The notes below the pieces were generated by a model. That model searched no databases. It was not told where the DNA came from and was given only the letters and a program-made list of their open reading frames with translations. Positions 9,131 to 18,238 of a DNA stretch of 64,000 nt are shown here, one piece after another; positions within the stretch are counted from its first letter, which is position 1; each line of letters opens with the position of its first letter. The stretch is taken from positions 744,001 to 808,000 of the forward strand of contig NZ_FPAJ01000001.1 in the NCBI RefSeq assembly GCF_900116285.1, given 5' to 3'. Source of the stretch: Sulfitobacter marinus (GTDB lineage: Bacteria > Pseudomonadota > Alphaproteobacteria > Rhodobacterales > Rhodobacteraceae). Position numbers and translations under genes: made by a program.

Positions 9131-9580
9131 TCAAAGCTTTCGCGTCATGAACATATAGTTATCACGTGGCTTAAACCCTGCACGGGTATATAGTTTCTGC
9201 GCAATCTGATTTTCCTTGTCGACCTCAAGATGCACGGCTTTCACACCACCCTGTGACAAGGCATTGGGCAGCGCCAGCAGCGCCTCGGACGCGATCCCGC
9301 GACCGCGCACGCCGGGGCGGACATAGATTTCGTCAATGATCGCGTCCAACCCGCCAAACTCGAGCGACCAGCCAAGGGTGATCACCACATACCCGATGGG
9401 TGCCCGTGGTGGCCCCATCAAATAGGCGATGCCGTGGGGAATACCGTCGAGCAGCGGCGCAATCGCGTTGCGGCGATCCTCGTCGGATTGTTCAATTCCC
9501 TCCTCGGCATGAAAGGCCGCCACCAAGGCAATCAACCGCTCAAGATGTTCGGGCTTGGCAAGGGTAAAGGCGGCGCTCAC
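9131..9580 (-). CDS. GNAT-family N-acetyltransferase
   Basis: A 149-residue single-domain acetyltransferase. The acetyl-CoA binding loop is visible as VRGRGIASEALL, followed by VHLEVDKENQIAQKLYTRAGF, which is motif B of the family. The start overlaps the stop of the upstream nucleoside hydrolase gene (ATGA), so the two are translationally coupled. The substrate cannot be read from sequence; partnering with a nucleoside hydrolase does not settle it. Confidence 0.88.
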   Translation of the reverse strand: MSAAFTLAKPEHLERLIALVAAFHAEEGIEQSDEDRRNAIAPLLDGIPHGIAYLMGPPRAPIGYVVITLGWSLEFGGLDAIIDEIYVRPGVRGRGIASEALLALPNALSQGGVKAVHLEVDKENQIAQKLYTRAGFKPRDNYMFMTRKL

Positions 9581-10518
9581 AGTCTAGCCAGACGTTCGGT
9601 TATCAAGGTGAAAAACCCGTCCGCATCCAGATCACCCATGAAGGTTGCGTTCGGCACGCGGTCCGTGACGCCCCACCAATCCGCGACGGTCATGCCCATG
9701 GTCAGCTTTGACTCAGTTTCGATCTCGACGTTGATATGACGGCCTTTGAACAACTCAGGCCGGATCAGATAGGCGGTCACGCAAGGATCATGCAGCGGCG
9801 CCCCTTCAGAGCCGTATTTTTCCTTGTCGAACCGTTCAAAGAATTCAGTCATCTCGGCCACGGCGATCCCTACGCGGCTGCCGATGTTGCGAAACGCGTC
9901 ATTGCGGGCGGTCGTAACAAGCGCCTTGTGGGTGACATCCAGCGGCATAACCACAATCGACGCACCGGATTTAAACACAATATCAGCGGCTTGCGGATCG
10001 ACGTAAATGTTAAACTCGGCCGCAGGGGTGATATTCCCCCCTTCGAAATAGCCACCGCCCATTAGCACGATTTTCGCAATGCGGTTGGCGATATCGGGGG
10101 CCTTTTGCAGCGCCGTCGCGATATTTGTCAGCGGCCCCAGCGGGCAGAGCGTCACGGTGCCGGGCGCGTGTTCGCGCAACATATCGATAATAAAATCCAC
10201 CGCATGACCATCTGCGATTGGCATTGTGGGTTCGGGCAGCACAGGCCCATCAAGGCCGGTTTTGCCATGCACATGTTCCGCCGTGACTAATTCACGGCCC
10301 AGCGGGCGGTCACATCCGGCAAAGATTTTCACGTCCGTTTTGGCCGCCAATTCGCAAACGATCCGCGCGTTTCGCACCGTCAGATCCAGTGGCACATTTC
10401 CCGCAACACAGGTGATCCCCAAAACCTCGATGTCTTCGGGGCTGGCCAGCGCCAGCAAAATCGCCACCGCATCGTCCTGACCGGGGTCGGTGTCGATGAT
10501 AATCTTGCGCGGTGTCAT
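9577..10518 (-). CDS. Nucleoside hydrolase (IunH-like)
   Basis: Cleaves the N-glycosidic bond of ribonucleosides, freeing base and ribose for salvage. The calcium-binding signature IIIDTDPGQDDAVAILLA lies at the N-terminus, NITPAAEFNIYVDPQAAD in the middle, and the catalytic histidine region APLHDPCVTAYL near residue 240. Length of 313 residues is normal. AGGAG is present eight bases upstream of the ATG at 10518. It heads a two-gene unit with the GNAT gene. Whether it prefers purines, pyrimidines or both is not visible. Confidence 0.92.
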   Translation of the reverse strand: MTPRKIIIDTDPGQDDAVAILLALASPEDIEVLGITCVAGNVPLDLTVRNARIVCELAAKTDVKIFAGCDRPLGRELVTAEHVHGKTGLDGPVLPEPTMPIADGHAVDFIIDMLREHAPGTVTLCPLGPLTNIATALQKAPDIANRIAKIVLMGGGYFEGGNITPAAEFNIYVDPQAADIVFKSGASIVVMPLDVTHKALVTTARNDAFRNIGSRVGIAVAEMTEFFERFDKEKYGSEGAPLHDPCVTAYLIRPELFKGRHINVEIETESKLTMGMTVADWWGVTDRVPNATFMGDLDADGFFTLITERLARL

Positions 10519-10592
10519 GGCCTATCTCCTGTCTTTTATGTTGCCCGAGCCTTGCCGGATGCGACGGTCCTTGTCCAGCACAAGCGCTTGAT

Positions 10593-11417
10593 CTAGCTGC
10601 GTTCCGCCTGTTTCACTGCGTCCCACAACGCGTCCATCTCGGCCAGATCGCTTTGTTCTGGGGTTTTCCCGATCTGCGCAAGCCGCGCCTCGACACCCTC
10701 GAAACGGCGTATAAACTTGGCGTTGGCGCTGCGCAGGGCCGCTTCTGGGTCAAGGCCCAGATGCCGGCCCAGATTGGCCATCACAAACATAAGATCGCCG
10801 AACTCCTCTTCGACTTCTGCTTGGGTCAGGATATCGCGGGCCTCGACCAGCTCAGCGGCTTCCTCAGCGATCTTAGCGACGACCTCGCCGGTATCAGGCC
10901 AGTCAAACCCGACCCGTGCCGCACGTTTTTGCAGCTTGTAAGCGCGCAGCAAGGCTGGCAGGCCGACAGCCACCCCATCAAGCGCGCCGCCTTGGGCCTT
11001 GCCAGCCCGTTCGGCTGCTTTGATCTTTTCCCAATCTGCGGTTTGCTGATCGGCCGATTTATCACGCGATTCATCGCCGAATACATGCGGATGCCGCGCG
11101 ACCATCTTATCGCTGATATTGCGCACCACCGATTGAAAGGTGAAATGTCCGTCCTCTTCGCCCATAGCCGTGTGATAGACGGTTTGCAGCAACAGATCGC
11201 CCAGCTCGCCCTCCAGTTCAGGCCAGTCACCGCGTTCAATCGCATCGGCGACTTCATAGGCCTCTTCGATGGTGTAGGGGGCAATGCTGGCGAAATCCTG
11301 TTCGATATCCCACGGGCAGCCGGTTTCGGGATCACGCAATCGGCGCATGATTTCCAAAAGCCGCTCAATCCCTGCGCTTTGATCAAAGATCAGTGCATCT
11401 TTCGATGTCTCGCCCAT
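10593..11417 (-). CDS. mazG: Nucleoside triphosphate pyrophosphohydrolase MazG
   Basis: Hydrolyses NTPs to NMP and pyrophosphate, a housecleaning function. At 274 residues it has two MazG domains: the first with LRDPETGCPWDIEQDF and ELEGELGDLLLQTVYH, the second with KIAEEAAELVEA and EEEFGDLMFVMANLGRHLG; EExxE and ExxD metal-binding motifs are present in both. The start at 11417 (MGETSKDAL) follows a GGGGG stretch; the longer open frame beyond it is antisense to the amidohydrolase gene and is not used. It is divergent from the amidohydrolase operon, with 63 bp between. Confidence 0.93.
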   Translation of the reverse strand: MGETSKDALIFDQSAGIERLLEIMRRLRDPETGCPWDIEQDFASIAPYTIEEAYEVADAIERGDWPELEGELGDLLLQTVYHTAMGEEDGHFTFQSVVRNISDKMVARHPHVFGDESRDKSADQQTADWEKIKAAERAGKAQGGALDGVAVGLPALLRAYKLQKRAARVGFDWPDTGEVVAKIAEEAAELVEARDILTQAEVEEEFGDLMFVMANLGRHLGLDPEAALRSANAKFIRRFEGVEARLAQIGKTPEQSDLAEMDALWDAVKQAERS

Positions 11418-11480
11418 TGCAGCCCCCGCGTGTCTGGTGTCAGATGCAACCTGACCAAGATATATGCAGGAGTCCACCCA

Positions 11481-12650
11481 ATGCCCGTCGTGAACCGTAT
11501 CGCGGATTTCGCCCCCTTGATGAAAGAATGGCGCAGACATCTGCACACGATCCCGGAACTGGGCTTTGACTGCCCAAAAACAGCGGCGTTTATCAAAGAG
11601 AGGTTGCAGGAACTGGGTGCGGACGAAATCCACGAGGGCATCGCGCAAACCGGTATTGTGGCAATCATTAATGGCAACGGTGATGGCCCCACAATCGGCC
11701 TGCGTGCTGATTTCGATGCGCTGCCGATCCTTGAGGAAACCGGCGTTGACTATGCGTCGACCCATGCGGGCAAAATGCACGCTTGTGGCCATGACGGGCA
11801 CACGGCCATGTTGCTGGGGGCCGCAAAATATCTGGCCGAAACACGCAATTTCGCGGGGCGCGTCGCGCTTATTTTCCAACCCGCTGAAGAAGACGGCGGC
11901 GGTGCCCAAGTCATGTGTGCCGAAGGCATGATGGACCGTTTCGATATCGCGCAGGTCTATGGCATCCATAATATGCCGGGGGCCGAATTTGGTTCGTTTT
12001 TCACCACACCGGGGCCGATCATGGCGGCGGTTGATTCCTTTACTATCCAGATCAACGGGCGCGGCGGGCACGGTGCCATGCCGCACGAAACCGCCGATCC
12101 CGTCGTCGCGGCCTGCGGCATCGTTCAGGCGATCCAGACAATCACCAGCCGCAACGTGCCATCGGCGCAGGAAATGGTGATCTCGGTCACACAAATCCAC
12201 ACGGGTTCGGCCAGCAACATCATTCCCGACACGGCGATGATCAACGGCACCGTGCGGACCTTTGACAAGGACGTGCAGGCGCTGATCCGCACCCGGATGG
12301 AGGAAATCGTACAAGGCCAAGCGGCCAGCTATGGCGTGACCGCAGCACTTGATTACGAGGTCGGATACCCCAGCACCCAAAACGCCCCCGAACAGACAGC
12401 GCTGGCTGCCGATGTGGCGCGGACGGTTGCAGGCGACGCAAATGTCGACGCCGAATTCCCCCGTGTCGCAGGTGCCGAAGACTTTGCCTATATGCTGGAA
12501 GAACGTCCCGGTGCCTATCTTTTCCTCGGCGCGGGCGAGGGTGCCGGATTGCACCACCCCAAATTCAACTTCAACGATGATGTGGCCCCCGTGGGCGCGT
12601 CGTTCTTTGTGCAGTTGGTTGAACAGCTACAACCGGCGGCGGGTAAATAA
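11481..12650 (+). CDS. M20 family amidohydrolase (hippurate hydrolase-like)
   Basis: Metal-dependent amidohydrolase of 389 residues. The N-terminus shows WRRHLHTIPELGFDCPKTA, the metal site includes MHACGHDGHTAML and FQPAEEDGGGA, and the dimerisation domain has INGRGGHGAMPHETADP. A glutamate-rich catalytic centre and final HHPKFNFND are typical of the IAA-amino acid or hippurate hydrolase group. AGGAG precedes the ATG at 11481. Its stop overlaps the next start (TAATG), so it is the first gene of a coupled trio with two ureohydrolases. The natural substrate is likely an N-acylated or amide compound of the same pathway, but that is inference. Confidence 0.9.
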   Translation: MPVVNRIADFAPLMKEWRRHLHTIPELGFDCPKTAAFIKERLQELGADEIHEGIAQTGIVAIINGNGDGPTIGLRADFDALPILEETGVDYASTHAGKMHACGHDGHTAMLLGAAKYLAETRNFAGRVALIFQPAEEDGGGAQVMCAEGMMDRFDIAQVYGIHNMPGAEFGSFFTTPGPIMAAVDSFTIQINGRGGHGAMPHETADPVVAACGIVQAIQTITSRNVPSAQEMVISVTQIHTGSASNIIPDTAMINGTVRTFDKDVQALIRTRMEEIVQGQAASYGVTAALDYEVGYPSTQNAPEQTALAADVARTVAGDANVDAEFPRVAGAEDFAYMLEERPGAYLFLGAGEGAGLHHPKFNFNDDVAPVGASFFVQLVEQLQPAAGK

Positions 12651-13615
12651 TGGCGCTAGAAGACGCAAAAACACAAGTAGATCAGGCTTTTACCCGCGAT
12701 GATCTGAAGGGGCCCAGCTTTGAAAATGCATTTGGCGGGGCGACCTCATTTCTGCGCCGCCGCTATACAAAGGACCTGACGGGCGTTGATATTGCTGTGA
12801 CGGGCGTGCCGTTCGATCAGGCGGTGACAAACCGCACCGGCACCCGGCTTGGCCCGCGTGCGATCCGCGAGGCGTCCAGCCTGCAACCCTATGATCCGCC
12901 CTATGGCTGGGATTTCGATGTGCTGAGCGAATGTGCCATCGCCGATTATGGTGACATGGCGTTTGATTATGGCCACACCAGCCAGTTCCCCGCCACATTG
13001 ACCAAACATATCAAGGGGATATTGGATGCCGGTGCCGCAAGCGTGGTGCTGGGAGGCGATCACTATATCAGCTTTCCGATCCTCAAGGCCTATGCAGAAA
13101 AATACGGGCCGATCAGCCTGCTGCAATTTGATGCACATTCCGACACTTGGCCCGACGACGATATGGACCGGATCGACCACGGCACCATGTTCTACAAGGC
13201 CGTAAAATCTGGCATCGTTGACCCGGCGACATCCCTTCAGGTGGGCATCAGAACCACGAACCCCGATACTTTGGGCGTCACCACCATTGACGCGCGCGAG
13301 GTTCATGAAAAAGGGCCGCAAGCGGCAGTTACCAAGATAAAACAAATACTTGGCGACCGGCCTTGCTATTTGACCTTTGACATTGACGCACTTGATCCAG
13401 CCTTTGCGCCCGGTACCGGCACACCGGTTTGGGGCGGTTTGACCTCGGCGCAATGCGCCATCATGTTGCGTGATCTGGCGGGGATCAATATTGTGGGCGG
13501 CGATGTGGTCGAAGTATCACCGCCCTTTGATACAACCGGGGCCACAGCCATTGCAGGTGCCCATGTGGCGACCGAGATCCTGTGCCTGCTGGGATGGAGA
13601 ATGCGGAACAGATGA
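12650..13615 (+). CDS. speB: Agmatinase-family ureohydrolase, copy 1
   Basis: Two-metal hydrolase that releases urea from a guanidino compound. Metal-binding motifs are intact: GGDHYISFP, FDAHSDTW and the FDIDALDPAFAPGTGTP block. Length of 321 residues is usual. The N-terminal segment (GGATSFLRRRYTKDL) fits the agmatinase group more than arginase. It starts one base into the stop of the amidohydrolase gene and ends with an ATGA overlap with the second ureohydrolase. Agmatine, guanidinobutyrate and related compounds are all possible substrates; family membership is certain, specificity is not. Confidence 0.88.
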   Translation: MALEDAKTQVDQAFTRDDLKGPSFENAFGGATSFLRRRYTKDLTGVDIAVTGVPFDQAVTNRTGTRLGPRAIREASSLQPYDPPYGWDFDVLSECAIADYGDMAFDYGHTSQFPATLTKHIKGILDAGAASVVLGGDHYISFPILKAYAEKYGPISLLQFDAHSDTWPDDDMDRIDHGTMFYKAVKSGIVDPATSLQVGIRTTNPDTLGVTTIDAREVHEKGPQAAVTKIKQILGDRPCYLTFDIDALDPAFAPGTGTPVWGGLTSAQCAIMLRDLAGINIVGGDVVEVSPPFDTTGATAIAGAHVATEILCLLGWRMRNR

Positions 13616-14559
13616 ACGTAAAAAATCAACCTATCAGCGGCAATGATCTGGCGCGCTTTTCAGGCCCGAACACCTTCATGCGGTTGCCCGCTGCAAATGA
13701 CCTCAAGGGGTTGGACGTCGCGGTTCTGGGCATTCCGCTGGACATCGGCACGTCATGGCGATCTGGCACCCGCTTTGGCCCCAAGCAAGTCCGGGCAGAA
13801 AGCGCGATGCTGCGGCCCTATAATCTGGGCACCGGGGCGGCACCGTTTGATTCACTTCAGGTCGCAGATATCGGCGATCTGGCGATCAACACGTTTTCGC
13901 TTTCAGATAGTTTGTCAATTATTCAAGATAGTTACACCGAAATCTTAAGGTCAGACGCGATGCCCTTGGCGATTGGTGGGGATCATTCGATTACGCTGCC
14001 CATTCTGCGCGCCATGGCCAAACGGCACGGACCTTTGGCCTTGGTCCATGTGGATGCCCATGCGGATGTGAACGACGATATGTTCGGCGAACGCGAGACC
14101 CACGGCACCGTGTTTCGCCGTGCCTATGAGGAAGGCCTTATTAACCCTCATAAAACCTATCAAATCGGCCTGCGCGGCACCGGCTATGGCGCGGATGATT
14201 TCACCGAAGCCACCGGCTGGGGCTTTCAGCAGTTTCCCGCGCAAGAGCTGTGGCACCGCAGCCTGTCACCACTAGGGGCCGAAATCAGACGCGATATCGG
14301 CGACGCGTCTGTCTATGTCACCTATGATATCGACAGTCTGGACCCCGCCTATGCGCCGGGCACCGGTACGCCGGAAATCGGCGGCCTGACCACCCCGCAA
14401 GCGTTAGAACTGATCCGGGCGTTGAAGGGGCTGAACATTGTTGGGGCCGATCTGGTCGAGGTGTCGCCGCCCTATGACACGACAGGCAACACGGCGCTGA
14501 CCGGCGCAAATATCCTGTTTGAAATCATGTGCATCCTTCCCGGTGTTGCATACCGTTGA
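13612..14559 (+). CDS. speB: Agmatinase-family ureohydrolase, copy 2
   Basis: Second ureohydrolase, 315 residues, with GGDHSITLPIL, HVDAHADVNDD, and TYDIDSLDPAYAPGTGTPE metal motifs. It is clearly related to the upstream copy but diverged well beyond a recent duplication (different N-terminus, NDLARFSGPNTFMRLP). The ATG at 13612 lies in a four-base overlap with the previous stop; a longer frame starts at 13582 but overlaps the upstream gene without reason. Two adjacent ureohydrolases may act on different guanidino compounds or form a mixed hexamer; sequence alone does not decide. Confidence 0.88.
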   Translation: MNVKNQPISGNDLARFSGPNTFMRLPAANDLKGLDVAVLGIPLDIGTSWRSGTRFGPKQVRAESAMLRPYNLGTGAAPFDSLQVADIGDLAINTFSLSDSLSIIQDSYTEILRSDAMPLAIGGDHSITLPILRAMAKRHGPLALVHVDAHADVNDDMFGERETHGTVFRRAYEEGLINPHKTYQIGLRGTGYGADDFTEATGWGFQQFPAQELWHRSLSPLGAEIRRDIGDASVYVTYDIDSLDPAYAPGTGTPEIGGLTTPQALELIRALKGLNIVGADLVEVSPPYDTTGNTALTGANILFEIMCILPGVAYR

Positions 14560-14595
14560 CCTGCCGGACGCTCCGCGGGGAGTTTACAAGGCAAA

Positions 14596-15036
14596 ATGAA
14601 AGCAACGCGAATGATGAGTTTCTTTTGGGTCGCGGTCTTGGTGTTTGCAGGACTGCAAGCCTATATCCGCTTTGCGCCCAGCGACGCCGAGAACTGGACG
14701 GTGGATGCCAATGCAAATGCACCCGGTACATACCCTAAGGAGGGTGGCTTTCGGGTGGTAGCGGAGGTTGGTAACGCACCGGATGCTGTTCTGGATGGCT
14801 TTGACACCGCCATGATGGCGCAGCCGCGCACGCACAGACTGGGTGTGGTGGACAGGCAGCGGATCTATGTGACGCGGTCGTTGCTTTGGGGCTTTCCCGA
14901 CTACACAACCGCTGCGCTGTCAGACGATCAAACCCGCGCGACATTCTATAGCCGGTTGCGGTTTGGCAAATCGGATATGGGGGTAAACCGCAAACGGTTG
15001 CGCGAGATTTTAGGCACCATTGGCATCGCTGTCTAA
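14596..15036 (+). CDS. DUF1499 family protein, membrane-anchored
   Basis: A 146-residue protein with one N-terminal hydrophobic segment (MMSFFWVAVLVFAGLQAYI) acting as anchor or uncleaved signal, and an extracytoplasmic DUF1499-type domain containing RTHRLGVVDRQRIYVTRS and LLWGFPDYTT. The family is widespread in proteobacteria and plants with no settled function. It lies 36 bp after the ureohydrolase pair, on the same strand, and its last 27 bases overlap the convergent small secreted protein gene. Confidence 0.75.
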   Translation: MKATRMMSFFWVAVLVFAGLQAYIRFAPSDAENWTVDANANAPGTYPKEGGFRVVAEVGNAPDAVLDGFDTAMMAQPRTHRLGVVDRQRIYVTRSLLWGFPDYTTAALSDDQTRATFYSRLRFGKSDMGVNRKRLREILGTIGIAV

Positions 15037-15282
15037 GCTTGAGGTCTGGCAGCCTTGCCCAACCTCGCGCCACATCGGCACGTTCAACGACATCTGGCAC
15101 TGCGCCTGAAACATACGGTCGCCGATTTTCATGCAAATGGTTTGGCCCAGCTCGACGCGGTGGCCTTGGGTGTTGGTGCAGTAGCAATCAACCGCCTTAC
15201 CACTGGGATAGGTCGCTTGTGCCGGCACCGATTGTGCCGTCAGGCCAAGTATCAGCCCCGATATCAGAGCAATCTGTTTCAT
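15010..15282 (-). CDS. Small secreted cysteine-containing protein
   Basis: A 90-residue protein with a clear signal peptide (MKQIALISGLILGLTAQSVPAQA). The mature part of about 67 residues has five cysteines (CYC, TICM, QCQM, GCQT), suitable for disulfide formation in the periplasm. VDCYCTNTQGHRVELGQTIC looks like a small conserved rhodobacterial family. It converges with and overlaps the end of the DUF1499 gene. Function unknown; the overlap with a conserved gene means both cannot vary freely there. Confidence 0.6.
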   Translation of the reverse strand: MKQIALISGLILGLTAQSVPAQATYPSGKAVDCYCTNTQGHRVELGQTICMKIGDRMFQAQCQMSLNVPMWREVGQGCQTSSLDSDANGA

Positions 15283-15345
15283 GAGCCATCATATTAACAC
15301 GCGGCGGCCCTTGACCAAAGCGCTATCATCAGCGACAGAAACCCG

Positions 15346-16401
15346 ATGATCCCCATGGACCGCCTTGCCCAAATTACTCAACGTTTCCAGTTTCTGGAGG
15401 CGTCTATGTCGTCTGGATCAGACGGCGCTGATTTTGCCAAGCTGGCGAAGGAATATGCCGACCTGCGCCCGGTGGTGGAGCAGATCGAAGAATACCGCCA
15501 ATTGTTGCAAGACATGGACGATGCGCGCGCCATGCTCAAAGACCCAGAGATGGCGGAGCTGGCCGAGGAGGAACTGCCGCGCCTGAAGGCAGCCTTGCCC
15601 AAAGCGGAGGACGCTCTGCAATTGGCGTTGCTGCCCAAGGATGCAGCGGATGCGAAACCTGCGATGCTTGAGATACGGCCCGGCACCGGCGGGGACGAGG
15701 CTGCGCTGTTTGCCGCTGATCTGTTGCGGATGTACCAACGCTATGCCGAGTCCCAGGGCTGGAAGTTTGATCTGATCGAAGAGCAAATGACCGAGTTGGG
15801 GGGCGTCAAGGAAGTCGTCGCCCATATCAAGGGTCAGAACGTCTTTGCCCGGTTGAAATACGAATCCGGTGTGCACCGCGTGCAGCGTGTGCCGACAACG
15901 GAAAGCGGCGGTCGCATTCATACATCGGCGGCAACTGTTGCCGTACTGCCCGAAGCGGAGGATGTGGATATTCACGTCGACGCCAATGACTTGCGGATCG
16001 ACACGATGCGCAGTTCGGGGGCAGGGGGGCAGCACGTCAACACCACCGATTCCGCGGTCCGTATCACCCATATTCCAACCGGCATCGTTGTGACGTCGTC
16101 TGAAAAATCACAGCACCGCAACCGCGAGATCGCGATGCAGGTCCTGAAAGCGCGGCTGTATGATGCGGAACGTCAGCGGGTCGACAGCGCGCGGTCGGCG
16201 GATCGCGCGGCGCAGGTTGGGTCGGGCGACCGGTCAGAGCGGATCAGGACCTATAATTTTCCCCAAGGGCGGATGACCGATCACCGGATCAATCTAACGC
16301 TCTATCGGCTTGATGCCATTATGCAGGGCGATCTGGATGAAATCATCGACGCGCTGACGGCGGATGCCCAAGCCAGGATGATGGCGGAGATGGGCCAGTG
16401 A
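15346..16401 (+). CDS. prfA: Peptide chain release factor 1
   Basis: Recognises UAA and UAG stop codons and triggers peptide release. The catalytic GGQ is in [19 protein letters not shown] near residue 233, and the stop-codon recognition loop reads [14 protein letters not shown], giving the PxT form expected for RF1. Length of 351 residues is normal. The ATG at 15346 ([14 protein letters not shown]) matches relatives; another ATG is nine bases later. It is followed by prmC with a GTGA overlap, so the factor and the enzyme that methylates its GGQ glutamine are co-translated. Confidence 0.96.
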   Translation: MIPMDRLAQITQRFQFLEASMSSGSDGADFAKLAKEYADLRPVVEQIEEYRQLLQDMDDARAMLKDPEMAELAEEELPRLKAALPKAEDALQLALLPKDAADAKPAMLEIRPGTGGDEAALFAADLLRMYQRYAESQGWKFDLIEEQMTELGGVKEVVAHIKGQNVFARLKYESGVHRVQRVPTTESGGRIHTSAATVAVLPEAEDVDIHVDANDLRIDTMRSSGAGGQHVNTTDSAVRITHIPTGIVVTSSEKSQHRNREIAMQVLKARLYDAERQRVDSARSADRAAQVGSGDRSERIRTYNFPQGRMTDHRINLTLYRLDAIMQGDLDEIIDALTADAQARMMAEMGQ

Positions 16402-17240
16402 GCGCACCGACTGCGGCGCAGGCGATGGCGGCGGCGGTTGCAAGATTGCGCGCCGCTGGCGTGCCAGACCCCGCACGCGATGCACGGCTGCTATTGGCCC
16501 ATGCGGCATCGGTGGACGCCTCACGCGTCACCTTGATCGCACCGGAAGAGATCGCGCCAGAAATCGCAGAGCGCTATGAGAACCTGATCGCGTTGCGCGC
16601 GGTGCGGGTGCCGGTATCGCATCTGGTCGGGCAGCGCGCCTTTTACGGACGCGATTTCAAAGTCAGCCGCGATGTATTGGACCCACGACCCGAAACCGAA
16701 ACCCTAATCGAGCTGGCGCTGTCTGAACCGTTTGACACTGTGCTGGACCTTGGCACCGGATCGGGCTGCATTCTGGTGACATTGCTGGCTGAACGGCCAG
16801 AGGCGCAAGGCGTTGGGTTGGACCTGTCAGAATCAGCCTGCCTGCAAGCCAGCGCCAATGCCGTTTTGCACGGTGTGCACACCCGCGCCGACATCCGCCA
16901 ATCTGATTGGTTCGAGGCCGCAAATGGCCGGTTTGATCTGGTTGTGGCAAACCCGCCCTATCTGGCAAAATCGGAAATGGCCGCCGTGTCACCCGAGTTG
17001 CGGCTACATGAGCCTGAAATGGCGCTGACGGACGGGCTTGACGGGTTAAGTGCCTACCGCGTGATCGCGTCGCAAGCCCAAGGGTATCTGACCGCGACGG
17101 GACGGGTTTTGGCGGAAATCGGTTGGCAGCAAGGGGCCGATGTCGCCAGGATTTTCAAAGCCGCCGGATGGGGCCGCGTGCGCATTTTACCTGATCTTGA
17201 CGGGCGTGATCGTGTGCTTTGGGCCGATACACCAGCATGA
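16398..17240 (+). CDS. prmC: Release factor glutamine N5-methyltransferase
   Basis: Uses S-adenosylmethionine to methylate the glutamine of the GGQ motif in release factors. Motif I is [16 protein letters not shown] and the catalytic NPPY is in [12 protein letters not shown]. The protein is 280 residues. The start is GTG at 16398, forming a four-base overlap with the prfA stop. Pairing with prfA is the classic arrangement and supports the specific assignment over other NPPY methyltransferases. Confidence 0.95.
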   Translation: MSAPTAAQAMAAAVARLRAAGVPDPARDARLLLAHAASVDASRVTLIAPEEIAPEIAERYENLIALRAVRVPVSHLVGQRAFYGRDFKVSRDVLDPRPETETLIELALSEPFDTVLDLGTGSGCILVTLLAERPEAQGVGLDLSESACLQASANAVLHGVHTRADIRQSDWFEAANGRFDLVVANPPYLAKSEMAAVSPELRLHEPEMALTDGLDGLSAYRVIASQAQGYLTATGRVLAEIGWQQGADVARIFKAAGWGRVRILPDLDGRDRVLWADTPA

Positions 17241-17453
17241 TATCGCAAAATCAGCACGATCTATCGCATTCTTGACAGTTTGTGCTTGATCACGCCTGAC
17301 AGCCGTGCTTATTCAATCATGTTGCAGCGGTGGATGCCTATTGGCGGTCCCGCGCGGCGTTAAGCCCAACAAATCGTATGGCGCGCTTTTGAAGGATGCC
17401 GATGCATCCGGCGGCTTTCTCGAAGCACAGCACAACAAGGCTGAACGAATTAC

Positions 17454-18152
17454 ATGAAATCTTCAAGATCACGTTCCAGATCCAAGAACAGTCGCAACCG
17501 TCAACCACATGGTGGCGGCAACGTCGTGAACCGCGTGTTCGACAGCTCTGGCCCCGAAGGCAAGGTCCGCGGCACACCGCAGCAGGTTATTGAGAAATAC
17601 AACCAGCTCGCCCGCGATGCACAGTTGAGCAATGACCGTGTTGCAGCTGAAAACTTTCAGCAACACGCAGAACACTACCTGCGCATGCTATCCGAAGCAC
17701 AGCGAGAAATGGACCAGCGCCGCGAGGAACAAGAACGCCAGCAGCGCGAACGTCAGGAAGAGCAGGAGCGCCAGAACCGCGAACGCCAAGCCGAACGTGA
17801 CCGCGAACGGGCCGAGCGTCAGGAACGCGAAGCGGCCAATGGTGGGCCGTCAAATGACGGTGATGCTGACACGGGCAATCAGGGCGGCACTGACCAGTCC
17901 CAGCAACATGGTCAAGACAACAAAGATCAGCAGCCCAAGCGCCGTCGCAACAACAACCGCAATGCCAAGCAACCCGACCTTCTTCAAGGCGATAGCGCGG
18001 CGCAGGGCGGGGACGACGGTAGCACGCTGGTTGAAACACCCGAGAACAAGCCCAAGCCACGCCGCGCACCCCGGCGCAAGCCGCAGGCCAAACCGGATGA
18101 TGCATCAGGGCCGATTTCTGACGGCGGTGATCACAACGAAGCTGCTGAATAG
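17454..18152 (+). CDS. DUF4167 protein with charged coiled-coil
   Basis: A 232-residue, very hydrophilic protein. Residues 1-20 are Arg/Ser-rich (SRSRSRSKNSRNRQ). The DUF4167 core is at about 22-75 (VFDSSGPEGKVRGTPQQVIE, then YNQLARDAQLSNDR). From about 85 to 130 a Glu/Arg/Gln-rich stretch (REEQERQQRERQEEQERQNR) should form a single long helix, followed by a disordered acidic and basic tail. DUF4167 is an alphaproteobacterial family of unknown function; the basic N-terminus suggests nucleic acid binding. It is followed by a strong terminator. Confidence 0.85.
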   Translation: MKSSRSRSRSKNSRNRQPHGGGNVVNRVFDSSGPEGKVRGTPQQVIEKYNQLARDAQLSNDRVAAENFQQHAEHYLRMLSEAQREMDQRREEQERQQRERQEEQERQNRERQAERDRERAERQEREAANGGPSNDGDADTGNQGGTDQSQQHGQDNKDQQPKRRRNNNRNAKQPDLLQGDSAAQGGDDGSTLVETPENKPKPRRAPRRKPQAKPDDASGPISDGGDHNEAAE

Positions 18153-18170
18153 ACCGGTAGAAATATTTAA

Positions 18171-18197
18171 AAAGGCCTCGCATTATGCGGGGCCTTT
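18171..18197 (+). terminator. Intrinsic terminator after the DUF4167 gene
   Basis: AAAGGCCTCGC (18171-18181) pairs with GCGGGGCCTTT (18187-18197) through one G-T wobble, loop ATTAT. The A run on the left and T run on the right make it usable from both strands, including for the convergent rsmA gene. Confidence 0.8.
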
Positions 18198-18238
18198 CAC
18201 ATTTCAGGGCCGTTATTTCTAGGGCCGGGTTAGGGGGC

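Noticed and set aside
10593..12557. A 654-codon minus-strand frame joining MazG to a long upstream part
   Set aside because: The upstream part is antisense to the M20 amidohydrolase, which shows intact family motifs. MazG begins at 11417.
10512..12650. A 712-codon plus-strand frame containing the amidohydrolase
   Set aside because: The first 323 codons are antisense to mazG and show no family features; AGGAG before 11481 marks the real start.
17272..17277. TTGACA upstream of the DUF4167 gene as a promoter
   Set aside because: No acceptable -10 at 16-18 bases; the gene start is 180 bp away.
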